From Streptomyces asiaticus (GTDB lineage Bacteria; Actinomycetota; Actinomycetes; Streptomycetales; Streptomycetaceae), in the NCBI RefSeq assembly GCF_018138715.1, contig NZ_JAGSHX010000006.1:744001-808000 (forward strand): a stretch of 64,000 nt of DNA, in the 5' to 3' direction. This document shows, in pieces, positions 48,327-56,560 of the stretch (the first letter of the stretch is position 1; each line of letters starts with the position of its first letter). The position numbers and the translations under genes were made by a program. The notes below the pieces were generated by a model. The model ran no database searches and had not been told where the DNA came from. It was given only the letters and a program-made list of their open reading frames with translations.

Positions 48327-49310
48327 CTAGAAGGGTTCGTCGTAGTCGTCTTGGTTGGTGGGGTTGCGCCAGGGCTCGTAGCCGCCAGCGACTGCCTTGA
48401 GCTGGGTGCGGCCGGGCTGGGGGTCGGGCTCGTCGTCGTAGCAGCCCTTGTTGAGCCAGGTGGCCGGGTGCTTCGTGTACTTGGGGTCCTCGCCTGCGCG
48501 CTCCCGGGCGTAGCCCTGGGCGGCGGCGACAATGTGCTGGGGGTCGGCGCCGCGTTCGATGGCGGCGATCCAAGCCTTCTTGGCCTCTTCCTTGGCCTTC
48601 TTCTTCGGGTAGTTCGTCCAGAAGGCGCCGAAGGCATCGAGGTGGTGGTCCTTCTGCTGCTGGCGTTTGTCAGCCTGTGCCTTGGAAGTGCTCCAGGGGT
48701 CGGCGGTCGCGGTAGGCCATGGGTCGTCGCCAGCGGCGGCGGGGGAAGAGTCTTTATGTAGTTGGTTGTCTGACGGTTGTTGGTGGTTAGGGCCGCGTTC
48801 CGTGCGTGACGGCCGCACTTTAAGTGCGTGACGGCCGGACGCAGAGTGCGTGACATCGTCGGTCACAGACTCTGAATCCGTGACCGTCACGCCTTCTGAA
48901 TCCGTGACGGTCACGGATTCTGCGTGCGTGACGCCCTTCGCTCGGGATCGGCGCTTGCGCTCCGCCGCAGCAGCCCGGTTCGCCTCTTCCTCGCCCTCGA
49001 GTTCCTTCCAGTCCGACTCGGGGCGGATCAGCTCCATCGACAGCTGCCAGCGCGTCCGGCCCTCGGTCGTGCCGTCGCGGCGGATCAGTCCTCCTTTCTC
49101 AAGGCGGCGCAAGGCGCGCTGAATGGTGGCCCGGTCGTAGCCGGTGCGGTACTGGATGCGGAGCACAGAGGGATGTGCGCTGGAACCGTCCGCGCGTGCG
49201 TGCTCGGCGAGCACCTGGAGGACATGCCGGGCCGTGGTGTCCGGCTTGCCCTTCTCGGTTCGCAGCATGGGCGCGTCGTCCATGGCCCAGTGCACTGCCT
49301 CTTTGCTCAC
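48327..49310 (-). CDS. Winged-helix replication initiator with intragenic origin
   Basis: The product has 327 residues. Residues 20-95 form a winged helix (TTARHVLQVLAEHARADG, RTGYDRATIQRALRRLEKGG). Residues 125-185 are a low-complexity VTVTDSE repeat that reflects iterons in the DNA (48802-48932). The C-terminal AFWTNYPKKKAKEEAKKAW and AAQGYARERAGEDPKYTKHP section is known from DnaD/O-type phage initiators and would touch the loader. The initiator would bind the repeats inside its own gene. Confidence 0.85.
   Translation of the reverse strand: MSKEAVHWAMDDAPMLRTEKGKPDTTARHVLQVLAEHARADGSSAHPSVLRIQYRTGYDRATIQRALRRLEKGGLIRRDGTTEGRTRWQLSMELIRPESDWKELEGEEEANRAAAAERKRRSRAKGVTHAESVTVTDSEGVTVTDSESVTDDVTHSASGRHALKVRPSRTERGPNHQQPSDNQLHKDSSPAAAGDDPWPTATADPWSTSKAQADKRQQQKDHHLDAFGAFWTNYPKKKAKEEAKKAWIAAIERGADPQHIVAAAQGYARERAGEDPKYTKHPATWLNKGCYDDEPDPQPGRTQLKAVAGGYEPWRNPTNQDDYDEPF
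48748..48932. other. Candidate replication origin: iterons and AT-rich element in the initiator gene
   Basis: GTGCGTGAC occurs at 48802, 48824 and 48846 (exact 22-bp spacing) and at 48924; the variant ATCCGTGAC occurs at 48876 and 48900 (24-bp spacing, continuing to 48924). An AT-rich stretch (about 48748-48792, TCTTTATGTAGTTGG type) adjoins the repeats. This is the arrangement of lambda ori within gene O. Confidence 0.7.
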
Positions 49311-49436
49311 GGCTTCTCTTCTCTCGGGAGGGGTGTCGCTGCTGGTGGCTGCTGGTTTGGGGCAGCGCTTATGGAGGCTTCAGCAGGGCACGGTCCTTGC
49401 CCTTGGGAGGGGCCAGACTCTCCAGTGAATTGTACA

Positions 49437-49473
49437 ACGCGACGGACATGGATGTTAGCGTCGCGTGTATGCT
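49437..49473 (+). promoter_or_regulatory. Operator and -10 box of the Phd-like gene
   Basis: ACGCGACG (49437-49444) and CGTCGCGT (49459-49466) form an 8-bp inverted repeat. TATGCT at 49468-49473 ends six bases before the ATG at 49480, the spacing of a leaderless transcript. Antitoxins of this class repress their own promoter. Confidence 0.5.
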
Positions 49474-49479
49474 GGTCGC

Positions 49480-49863
49480 ATGGGTGAAGCCACTACACGA
49501 GAGATGGGGGTCTCCGAGGCCCGCGCGAACATGACCGAGGTCATCGCCGAGGCCCGACTGCTCGACGTCGACTTCGTGCTCACCCGGAGGGACAAGCCGC
49601 AGGCCGTCCTGATGTCCGTCAAGCGGTACGAGCAAGCCCAGAAGGACAGCGCCCTGCTCGCCGGCCTTCGGCAGTACCTCGAGGAACTGGCCGACCAGGA
49701 ACAGAAGGGTGATGTTCCGACCAAGCAGCGAGCCATCCGCGAGGCGCTGGACGCCGCCGACCGGCGTGCCGCCGAGAACATCGCCACCGGCTCCGACGCG
49801 GACGAGAAGCCCAAGCGCCGCGTTGTTCGCGTTCGCCGACCCAAGCCGGCCTCCGACGACTGA
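49480..49863 (+). CDS. phd: Phd/YefM-type antitoxin, no toxin partner visible
   Basis: The product has 127 residues. GVSEARANMTEVIAEARLLD, DFVLTRRDKPQAVLMSVKRYEQ is the Phd/YefM signature: a small DNA-binding fold that also covers its toxin. The C-terminal half is charged and helical (KPKRRVVRVRRPKPASDD). No Doc/YoeB-like gene follows; the next gene is on the other strand. It may guard against a host toxin or be a regulator. Confidence 0.8.
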   Translation: MGEATTREMGVSEARANMTEVIAEARLLDVDFVLTRRDKPQAVLMSVKRYEQAQKDSALLAGLRQYLEELADQEQKGDVPTKQRAIREALDAADRRAAENIATGSDADEKPKRRVVRVRRPKPASDD

Positions 49864-49886
49864 CCTCATCCCTGTCCCCTCCCTTC

Positions 49887-49909
49887 GCCCCGCCTGTGGC
49901 GGGGCTTTG
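49887..49909 (+). terminator. Rho-independent terminator of the Phd-like gene
   Basis: GCCCCGCC-TGT-GGCGGGGC is followed by TTTGT on the plus strand, 24 bases past the stop. Confidence 0.8.
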
Positions 49910-49919
49910 TCGTGTGCGG

Positions 49920-50510
49920 CTACTGGTTGCTGCCTGTCTGCGGCTCGTCGAGCAGGTGCTTGATGAGTCGGGCGATGTCGTCCGGCGAGAGGTGGCGGCG
50001 CAGGGCTGCGGCGATGGAGTCGGGTCGGCTCACGGGGACGCTGACGGTCTTGGGGCGGAATCCGGCCTGGACCATGGCGGCGTGCGCGGAGAGGCGGCCC
50101 GCGAGGACTTCGGCGTGCAGCTCCGGCTTGTCCTTGCGGAGGCGGCGGAGTGCCGCAGTCTTGGTCGTCCCCACCGGTCGGGAAGTGTTTCTGTTAGAAA
50201 CACTTTCTTCGGGGCGTCCAGTCGCCTGTTGCAGTGCCTGGTCAAGCAGGTCGGTCGCCTCTGGGTCCGGTTCGACGAGCCGCTTGATCAGATTTACCGA
50301 CGCGCCCAGCCCCTTAGTCGGCGGGGTGGTCACGAAGTCCACGAACCGGCCGTGCTTCACCAGCTCGCCCCGCGGGGTGATGAACTCCCGCCAGGCTCCC
50401 TCGAGCAAGACCTCCTTCACCAGGCCCGGCACAGCCTCGAGACCGTTGCCGGTACGGCGTAGCGATGAACCCAGCGCCTCCACCAGGACGGCGTTTCCCT
50501 TGGCACTCAT
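49920..50510 (-). CDS. Putative DNA-binding protein of the replication/partition region
   Basis: The product has 196 residues from ATG 50510, overlapping the helicase stop. The middle is EFITPRGELVKHGRFVDFV; then VGTTKTAALRRLRKDKPEL and AEVLAGRLSAHAAMVQAGF, a helix-turn-helix pattern that I have seen in plasmid and phage proteins of unknown role. A link to partition or replication is inferred from position only. Confidence 0.55.
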   Translation of the reverse strand: MSAKGNAVLVEALGSSLRRTGNGLEAVPGLVKEVLLEGAWREFITPRGELVKHGRFVDFVTTPPTKGLGASVNLIKRLVEPDPEATDLLDQALQQATGRPEESVSNRNTSRPVGTTKTAALRRLRKDKPELHAEVLAGRLSAHAAMVQAGFRPKTVSVPVSRPDSIAAALRRHLSPDDIARLIKHLLDEPQTGSNQ

Positions 50511-52363
50511 GCCGTCACCAGCCACTGCGTCAGCAGCTCGATACGCTTCTCCAGCGTCGCGATCGTGGCCTGGTTGATGCTCTTCTCGCGGCAGAGCTTG
50601 TTCAGCGATGCGTGCACCTGCGAGTACTCGACCCCGGAGGCATGCACGTAGCGGGCGACAAGGTTGCGGATCCTCAATCGCAGCTGGGTCTTCTGTTCGG
50701 CCCGTGTCATTTCCGGCAGCCGCGGAGCCGGCGACGCCTTGGCGGCCTCGGGCTCGGCGGCCGGGCGGTTGCCCATCAGCCGGGCCAGGCGCGCCACTTC
50801 CTCTACGGTTGTCGACCGGATCCCAGCCAGCTCGGCGAGCTCCCGCGCCCGCTGCAACTCGTCCGAGGTGAACTCCTCAGCGCGGAAGATCGTGGAGTGG
50901 AGCGTGGCTTCCGACGATGCGACCGGCATTACCTCGCTGAACGTCCGCGGCTCACGCGGCAGGTCGAACTCCTCCTGCTGGTAGCGGAGCTGGCGCTCTT
51001 CCTCGGCGAGGACCTTGTCGACAGTGCGCTCGATGTCGCGCGCGTAGTCGAGGAGCGTGTCCAGTGACGGGATGTAGAGGCGTGCGGTCGTCATGTCCTC
51101 GGTTCCCCGCATGCGGACGAAACGGCCGACGACCTGGCGGAAGAACATCTGTGTGGTGATCCGCGAGGTGTAGACACCGATCGCGAGGCGCGGGATGTCG
51201 ACTCCCTCGGCAACCATCTGCACGGCGACGATCCAGCGGGACGTCGCCTTCCCGAATCGCTCGATGGCCTTCGACGCTTCCGGGTCATCCGATACAGCGA
51301 CGACCGCGGGCTCGCCGGTGATCTGCTGCAGGAGCTCTGCGTACCGGCGGGCGTGGCCCTGGCTGGAGGCGACGACGAGGCCGGCGGCGTCTGGCATCTC
51401 CTCGCGGGCCTGCGTCAGGTCGGTGTTGGCCTTCTGCAGGACGGACGAGATCCAACTTCCAGCTGGGTCGTAGGCCGCGAGGAGCGCCTTGGACTGCTCG
51501 TCTCCGGCTTCGGACAGCAGCGCCTGAGAGACGACTCCGGCGCTGCTCCATCGCATGTCGCCGTCCAGTACAGGGAACGACACGGGCCGCACGACGGTGC
51601 GGTCCTGGAGGGCCATGCCGTAGTCGTAGTTGTAGGAGGGGACGCAGTCGGCGCCGTCGTAGCGGACGAACGGGATGGGTCGCTTGTCCGAGCGGAACGG
51701 CGTGCCAGAGAGCAGCAGCCGACGGGCAGCGGGCGCGAATGCTTCCTGCAGGGCGCGGCCCCATGACAGGTGCTCCGCATCTCCGGCGTGGTGGATCTCG
51801 TCGAGGATGACGAGTGTGGGCGCCTGTGTGGACAGCTTGCGCCACAGCAGGGGCTGCGAGGCGACCGTGGCGTAAGTGACCACGGTGCCGTCATAGTCCC
51901 TGGCGAGGCTTCCCGCGCCGTTGGTGTAGTCGTGGTCCAGCTGAATACCAAGGCGGCTTGCCGCTCCGGCCCACTGCTTGCGGAGGTGCGCGGTCGGGAC
52001 GACGACCACTATCCGGCTGACCACTCCGCGGTCGATGAGGTTCTGCGCGGCAATGAGCGCGAACGTCGTCTTCCCGGCGCCCGGGGTGGCGACGGCCAGG
52101 AAGTCGTCGCGGCTGCCCAGGAACCGGGCGAGAGCGTCTTCCTGCCAGGGGCGGAGCTTCATGTGGCGGTCGCCTTTCTTGAGGTTGCAAGCGGGGCAGA
52201 GGGCCTGGCCGTTGATTACGTCGGTGGGTCCGCCGGCTGAGTAGGGGGTTACGTGGTCGCCGTGCCAGCCGGGTTCGAGTTCGGCGTCACAGGTGGCGCA
52301 GTTGGCGTTCGCGGCGAGGTAGAGGGCAACGCGCTCGGCAGACGTAAAGCGGCGTCCGGTCAT
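50507..52363 (-). CDS. HNH-SF2 helicase fusion (restriction-type helicase)
   Basis: The product has 618 residues from ATG 52363. Residues 20-65 hold an HNH zinc site (NCATCDAELEPGWHGDHVTPY, then LCPACN). The SF2 motor follows: VATPGAGKTTFALIAAQN (about residue 93), LVILDEIHHAGD (about 187), LLLSGTPFR, and RQVVGRFVRMRG (about 413). A C-terminal helical region completes it. Proteins of this layout occur in Streptomyces phages; the helicase part is like UvsW or type III restriction subunits. A role in branch migration or in nicking foreign DNA is possible. Confidence 0.85.
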   Translation of the reverse strand: MTGRRFTSAERVALYLAANANCATCDAELEPGWHGDHVTPYSAGGPTDVINGQALCPACNLKKGDRHMKLRPWQEDALARFLGSRDDFLAVATPGAGKTTFALIAAQNLIDRGVVSRIVVVVPTAHLRKQWAGAASRLGIQLDHDYTNGAGSLARDYDGTVVTYATVASQPLLWRKLSTQAPTLVILDEIHHAGDAEHLSWGRALQEAFAPAARRLLLSGTPFRSDKRPIPFVRYDGADCVPSYNYDYGMALQDRTVVRPVSFPVLDGDMRWSSAGVVSQALLSEAGDEQSKALLAAYDPAGSWISSVLQKANTDLTQAREEMPDAAGLVVASSQGHARRYAELLQQITGEPAVVAVSDDPEASKAIERFGKATSRWIVAVQMVAEGVDIPRLAIGVYTSRITTQMFFRQVVGRFVRMRGTEDMTTARLYIPSLDTLLDYARDIERTVDKVLAEEERQLRYQQEEFDLPREPRTFSEVMPVASSEATLHSTIFRAEEFTSDELQRARELAELAGIRSTTVEEVARLARLMGNRPAAEPEAAKASPAPRLPEMTRAEQKTQLRLRIRNLVARYVHASGVEYSQVHASLNKLCREKSINQATIATLEKRIELLTQWLVTA

Positions 52364-53202
52364 GCCGCTTCCTCGAGTTCGTCGCGGTAGCGGCGGATGT
52401 TGACCTCGAGTGCGGTGAGGCTGATTCCGAGGCGTGCGGCGGCGTCTCGGCGGCTGTAGCCCTGCTGGTTGATGAGCTCGAGGGCGTTCTCGCCGACGAC
52501 GATGTGCCGGGCGGGCTCCTGGGTGGCGGGGACGAAGTGGGGGTTGTCGTAGTCGTCTTCGTCCCAGTAGCTGGTGGGGACCCAGTCTTTGGCGGCGGCC
52601 CGCTTGCGGGTGGCGTGCGCGAAGTGTGCGGGCACGCCGTTGTCTTCGGGTGTGAGCCCGGCGAGCTCGGTGCAGAGGTTGCGGACGTAGGCGGCGACCC
52701 ATAGGCGGGTGCGCGGCTCGGTGTTGGTGTCGGTGTTCTGGAGGAAGACGATGAACTGCTTGTGTTTGCCGAGGCGCCGGCCGAGTTCGGCGGCGGGCCA
52801 TCCGTCGGCGGCGAGTGCGCGGAGGCGACGGATGGTGCCGAGTGCCGGGGTTTGGGCGCCGCATCGGTTCTCTGCCTGGGGGGTGGGCTGTACGGCGAGG
52901 ATGCGGGCTTCGGTGTTGCGGTGGATGTCGCTGGCCCCGCGCATGATCCGGTAGAAGAGGTCGGGGACGATGTTGGCGGCGGCTTGGATTTCGCGGTCGG
53001 ACATGCCTGCGTTGCGGAGTCGGGTGATGTGGTTGGCGGCGCGGTGGGGGCTGGTGCGGGTGCCTCGGCCGGTTTCTCGGAGGTAGTGGCGGCGGCGGTT
53101 TTCGGCGGTGGTGGCTTTGGTGCAGGGGGTGCAGCGGCATCCGCGGCGGTAGCGGCGGGGGTCGCCGTGGTCGAATGCTTCGGCGGGGATGGCGGGCCTC
53201 AC
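52360..53202 (-). CDS. Multi-HTH DNA-binding protein
   Basis: The product has 280 residues from GTG. The N-terminus is HGDPRRYRRGCRCTPCTKA, a Cys-rich motif common to actinophage proteins; then RLRNAGMSDREIQAAANIV, then RRLRALAADGWPAAELGRRL, and GYSRRDAAARLGISLTALEV, three HTH-like segments. It precedes the HNH-helicase gene and overlaps it by ATGA. It is probably a regulator or guide for that enzyme. Confidence 0.65.
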   Translation of the reverse strand: MRPAIPAEAFDHGDPRRYRRGCRCTPCTKATTAENRRRHYLRETGRGTRTSPHRAANHITRLRNAGMSDREIQAAANIVPDLFYRIMRGASDIHRNTEARILAVQPTPQAENRCGAQTPALGTIRRLRALAADGWPAAELGRRLGKHKQFIVFLQNTDTNTEPRTRLWVAAYVRNLCTELAGLTPEDNGVPAHFAHATRKRAAAKDWVPTSYWDEDDYDNPHFVPATQEPARHIVVGENALELINQQGYSRRDAAARLGISLTALEVNIRRYRDELEEAA

Positions 53203-53417
53203 GGCGTGTCCTTTCGGGTGGTGGTGGGGAGTGCGTGGATGTCGTTGAGGGTTCGGCGGGCCCAGCGGGGGTCGTGGTGGCGGATGAGGAAGAGTTCGCG
53301 GGTGAGTCGTGCGCGGGCTTTGGCGCGTCGGTGGCGGCGTCGGATGATGCGGGTGGCGGCCCAGGCGGTGAGGAGGAACGCGGCCACGTGGAGGGCGAAG
53401 GCCACGGCGGGGCTCAT
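53199..53417 (-). CDS. Small membrane protein
   Basis: The product has 72 residues. One membrane segment (AVAFALHVAAFLLTAWAA) precedes a very basic part (IIRRRHRRAKARARLTREL). It overlaps the SLOG gene (ATGA) and the HTH gene. Topology suggests a basic cytoplasmic tail. Role unknown. Confidence 0.6.
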   Translation of the reverse strand: MSPAVAFALHVAAFLLTAWAATRIIRRRHRRAKARARLTRELFLIRHHDPRWARRTLNDIHALPTTTRKDTP

Positions 53418-53899
53418 GCGGTCACCTCGTGTACGGGGATGCCTGCCTGCTTGGCGAGGCGCATGCAGTTGCGGGTGCCGTAGGAAGGCCCGGTCGGGTC
53501 GGGGAAGGCGAGCATCCAATCGGCGCGCGGAAGCTTGGCCGCCATGTCTGCGTTGCGGCGGGGTCCGGCTCCGGGGCAGTAGTCGTCCAGGGAGCCGGGG
53601 TGGAAGATGTCGCCGGGCTTCTTGCGGCGCCGGTGTACGGTTCCGGGCGGGCAGTCGGGTCCGCAGTTGTCCCAGTCGGCAGCCATGGGGTCTTCGGTGA
53701 CGTCGAGGCGTCCGCCGCAGTCCCGGATCCAGTCGGAGGCTGCCTGGTCGGCGGAGTTGGGGCCGGGGCAGGCGCCGTGGCGGACGATGATGGGGCCGTC
53801 GGTGATGTTGAGGGCGATGTCGGCGAGGGTTCCGGGGACGATGCCAGGCTCGGGCAGGTTCCGGCCGCCGGCCAGCAGGATGATCAGCGGGGCGTTCAT
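53414..53899 (-). CDS. SLOG/DUF2493-like nucleotide-binding protein
   Basis: The product has 161 residues. It opens MNAPLIILLAGGRNLPEPG, then IIVRHGACPGPNSADQAAS, NADMAAKLPRADWMLAFPD and RNCMRLAKQAGIPVHEV, which track the SLOG fold of YspA/DUF2493 proteins (glycine loop, HGACPGPN, AFPD). An insertion of about 35 residues separates the parts. SLOG proteins bind nucleotides or nucleotide-derived signals; substrate unknown. Confidence 0.75.
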   Translation of the reverse strand: MNAPLIILLAGGRNLPEPGIVPGTLADIALNITDGPIIVRHGACPGPNSADQAASDWIRDCGGRLDVTEDPMAADWDNCGPDCPPGTVHRRRKKPGDIFHPGSLDDYCPGAGPRRNADMAAKLPRADWMLAFPDPTGPSYGTRNCMRLAKQAGIPVHEVTA

Positions 53900-54318
53900 G
53901 CTGCCTCTCCTCGCTGTGCGGCGCGGGTGCCTTTCCAGGTGCGGACTCCGCTGTGGTGGGCGGTGGGCCGGTTGGTGCAGGCCCAGCCGGCGGTGCGCAC
54001 GTAGCCCTCGTCTTTGAGGAGGGTCATGAGCCGCCCCCAGTGGGCCTGGGGGTTGGGCGGGTCGGGGAGCTGATGGGCGTCGGCTATCTCGAAGCAGGTG
54101 AAGACGCGACCGGATTCGGCGGCGGCGACGTACTTGGGCCAGACGATGTCGAGCCAGGTCTCGTAGTCCTCGGACCGCGGGCGGGAGGCGGGTGTGGGGT
54201 CGGGTTCGGGCATGCCGTCGAGGGCGGGCTGGATGTGGTCCATGTCGCCCATTGGCACCACGGCACCGACACAGTCGGATGTTTCACGATCTCCGGGATG
54301 TTTCACGATCTTCGTCAT
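53896..54318 (-). CDS. Hypothetical protein
   Basis: The product has 140 residues. It holds DYETWLDIVWPKYVAAAES, GRVFTCFEIADAHQLPDPP and AHWGRLMTLLKDEGYVRTA, which looks like a winged-helix-type domain often seen next to SLOG genes in Streptomyces phages. No family name recalled. It overlaps the SLOG gene by ATGA. Confidence 0.55.
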   Translation of the reverse strand: MTKIVKHPGDRETSDCVGAVVPMGDMDHIQPALDGMPEPDPTPASRPRSEDYETWLDIVWPKYVAAAESGRVFTCFEIADAHQLPDPPNPQAHWGRLMTLLKDEGYVRTAGWACTNRPTAHHSGVRTWKGTRAAQRGEAA

Positions 54319-54449
54319 GGCGGGTTTCTCCTGCTCAGGCGCCTCGGTCGCCGATGCGAGAAGGTGTCAATCTCGATCTCGAGGCGGTACCCGGTGTGCT
54401 TCTCTGGGTGGTGGGCTGCCGCCGGTTCGGTCGGCGGCAGCCCGGGGCG

Positions 54450-54770
54450 CTATCGGGTGGTGCCGTGCTTCTCGAGCTCGGCGTCGGTCATGAGGTCGTG
54501 CGGGGTGCGGCCGGTGCGGAGCACGTCGCGGACATCGTCGGCGGCCTTGCGGTAGGCGTGCGCGCGGGCGGTCTGACACTCGTTGGCGACGTTGACCTCG
54601 ACGAAGAACTCGGTCGGCAGGCCCGCGGTCAGGGTCGCGGCGTGCTTGTCCCAGCGGTCGGCGAGGTCGGTGAGTGTCTGCCGGAGGTCGGCTTCGCGGG
54701 TGGCGGCCGGGTCGTAGCCGGGGCCGGTGTGGGTGAGTGCCGCGAGGAGGCGGCGGATGGTGTCGCGCAT
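54450..54770 (-). CDS. Hypothetical helical protein
   Basis: The product has 106 residues: MRDTIRRLLAALTHTGPGY, LRQTLTDLADRWDKHAATL and RAHAYRKAADDVRDVLRTG. It is all helix and probably coiled-coil. Start ATG 54770 with GGAGACC ahead. A hairpin lies between it and the recombination genes. No family recognised. Confidence 0.55.
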   Translation of the reverse strand: MRDTIRRLLAALTHTGPGYDPAATREADLRQTLTDLADRWDKHAATLTAGLPTEFFVEVNVANECQTARAHAYRKAADDVRDVLRTGRTPHDLMTDAELEKHGTTR

Positions 54771-54791
54771 CTGTGGTCTCCTTGGGGTGGG

Positions 54792-54818
54792 GCCGCCCCG
54801 CACTGCCCGCGGGGCGGC
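54792..54818 (-). terminator. Hairpin after the recombination genes
   Basis: GCCGCCCCGC pairs with GCGGGGCGGC (10 bp, 7-base loop), directly after the 54834 stop in the leftward direction. Confidence 0.5.
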
Positions 54819-54833
54819 TTCTGGCGTGCGGGG

Positions 54834-55688
54834 TTATGGGGTGGGCTCGCCGGCCCACGGGTCGTCGTTCGGCGGCGTCTGCTGCTTGCGCCCGCCGTTC
54901 TTGCCGGTGATCTCGGCGGCGGTTATGCGGGCCTGCGGGAACGCTTCGTCGACAGCGATCTCGCGGCGCTGGATCGACTTGTGTGTGATGAGGAGCTGGG
55001 CGATGTCGGCGCCGGTCCACTGGGTGCGCGGCCGGCCGAGCTTCTGCTCCAGTCGGTCGGCGTTGATGCCGAGCTTCTGGAAGACCGCTATGGCCCCTTC
55101 GATGCGCTGCTCGATCGGCTTGCCGTCGCCCTTGTTGAGGGTTTCCCGGCAGAGTTCTTCGGCCTCGCCGATGAAGAAGTCCGGGATGACCGCGAAGATC
55201 GCCTCACGGAGTCGGCGGGCACCGTTGTTGGCGTTGTTCTCGTAGATGTCGCGCAGGTCGATGAGGGCCTCGACCTTGCCCTTGGCGAACTTGGCGTGCG
55301 GGACGATGAAGGTGAGAACGTGTCGGGTGTTGGCCTCGACGTCCCACGCCCACGCCTGCATCTCGGACTGGCGGTATTCGTCGTCGCGCCGCATCTCGGA
55401 GACGCCGTACTGGATGTTGCCCCACGTCTGGGCGAGGGTCTTGGCGAGGTGGATGGTCGATCCTTCGACCGCTCCCCCGGCCCGCGGGAACTTGTAGAAC
55501 GCCTTCTCAGCGAGGGCCATGGTTCCGCAGGCGGCCTGCATGTTGCTGCGGGAGCGTCCGACGTCGCGGGGGAACTGGCGGGCCACGTAGATGGCGGCCT
55601 GCACTTCGGCGACGGCGCGGGACTGCTCGACGGCGGTCTGCTGGCCGACACGGTCGGGGCCTTGGGCCTGCTGGACGGGGAAGTTCAT
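54834..55688 (-). CDS. Single-strand annealing-type recombinase (RecT-like, phage family)
   Basis: The product has 284 residues from ATG 55688. It contains VAEVQAAIYVARQFPRDVG, GGAVEGSTIHLAKTLAQTW, AWDVEANTRHVLTFIVPHA and NGARRLREAIFAVIPDFF, a family I recall in actinophages beside exonuclease genes and annotated as RecT-like. The annealing role is inferred from the partner gene, a RecE/Cas4-type nuclease. The C-terminus is disordered (PPNDDPWAGEPTP). Confidence 0.7.
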   Translation of the reverse strand: MNFPVQQAQGPDRVGQQTAVEQSRAVAEVQAAIYVARQFPRDVGRSRSNMQAACGTMALAEKAFYKFPRAGGAVEGSTIHLAKTLAQTWGNIQYGVSEMRRDDEYRQSEMQAWAWDVEANTRHVLTFIVPHAKFAKGKVEALIDLRDIYENNANNGARRLREAIFAVIPDFFIGEAEELCRETLNKGDGKPIEQRIEGAIAVFQKLGINADRLEQKLGRPRTQWTGADIAQLLITHKSIQRREIAVDEAFPQARITAAEITGKNGGRKQQTPPNDDPWAGEPTP

Positions 55689-56560
55689 GAGAGGTAGAGC
55701 TCCTTGTCGCGTGCCTCGGCGTAGCCGGGGAGTTCGAGGTAGTTGGGTTCGTCGTCGGCGTAGCCGGGCCAGTAGCCGGTGGCCGTGCATTTGGCGAAGG
55801 TCTCGATGGCGTGCCGGTTCTTGGCGCCGGCGATGACGCGGGAGCCGAGGGTGATGCCGATGACGTTGACCAGGTAGGGGGGCTTCTTCTCCTGTGCGAT
55901 CAGGAGGAGTTCGGCGTTCTGGTCGCCGAGTCCGAGGGCGCGGGCGCCGGTCTCGTACCAGTCGGCTTGCTGGTTGTAGCCGTACTTCTCGATGTCTTTC
56001 TGCATCGCGTCGTTGCTGGCGTCGGTGGTCGTCTTGTAGTCGGGAATGATCAGGCGGCCTCCTTGGTGGGAGGGCAGCCAGTCGAAGCGGACGCGGCAGC
56101 GGATGCCGGAGGCGTCGTCGATCCAGAACCCGGACTGTTCGGGGGCTCCGTAGGCGGGGTCGAGGAGGGCGGCGGCGAGTGGGTGGCGGCGGATGGCTGC
56201 GGCCATGTCCTTGACCATCTGCATCTCGTGCTTTTTGAGCGGGATGCCTCCGCGCTCGCGGATCTCGGCGATGTGCGCTTTGGCTTTGCCCGTGTCCCAG
56301 CGGGCGCCGGGCACGACTTCGAGGTCGGGGCCGTTGCCGAGGACGAGCTTGTGGGCGGCGTTGCCGTAGTCGAAGGTCTTGCTGGCCGGCTGCGGGTGGT
56401 CCTGCTCGTAGCGGAACTTGGCCGGGCAGGACGGGGGCAGCAGCTTGCGGGCGCCGGAGGAGGACAGCGAGGTCTTGTCCGCGTGGTACGCCTCGTTGGT
56501 CAGGTCGGTGTGCAGGCCGAGGGCGGGCGCCTCGACGGCCGGTTCGGCGATGGTGGTCAT
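55685..56560 (-). CDS. PD-(D/E)XK exonuclease (RecE/exonuclease VIII-like)
   Basis: The product has 291 residues from ATG 56560. FDYGNAAHKLVLGNG, GIRCRVRFDWLPSHQ, RLIIPDYKTTTDASND and GYNQQADWYETGARA follow the order of exodeoxyribonuclease VIII-type domains, with D and K of DYKTT in the active site. It would resect DNA ends so that the coupled annealing protein can pair strands. The stop overlaps the next ATG. Confidence 0.85.
   Translation of the reverse strand: MTTIAEPAVEAPALGLHTDLTNEAYHADKTSLSSSGARKLLPPSCPAKFRYEQDHPQPASKTFDYGNAAHKLVLGNGPDLEVVPGARWDTGKAKAHIAEIRERGGIPLKKHEMQMVKDMAAAIRRHPLAAALLDPAYGAPEQSGFWIDDASGIRCRVRFDWLPSHQGGRLIIPDYKTTTDASNDAMQKDIEKYGYNQQADWYETGARALGLGDQNAELLLIAQEKKPPYLVNVIGITLGSRVIAGAKNRHAIETFAKCTATGYWPGYADDEPNYLELPGYAEARDKELYLS

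Noticed and set aside
48802..48932. CRISPR-like repeat array
   Set aside because: The 9-bp repeats are spaced 22-24 bp apart, are within a coding region and have no uniform unique spacers; iterons fit better.
49369..49869. A 166-residue minus-strand frame opposite the Phd-like gene
   Set aside because: It is antisense to a gene with a clear family signature, promoter and terminator.
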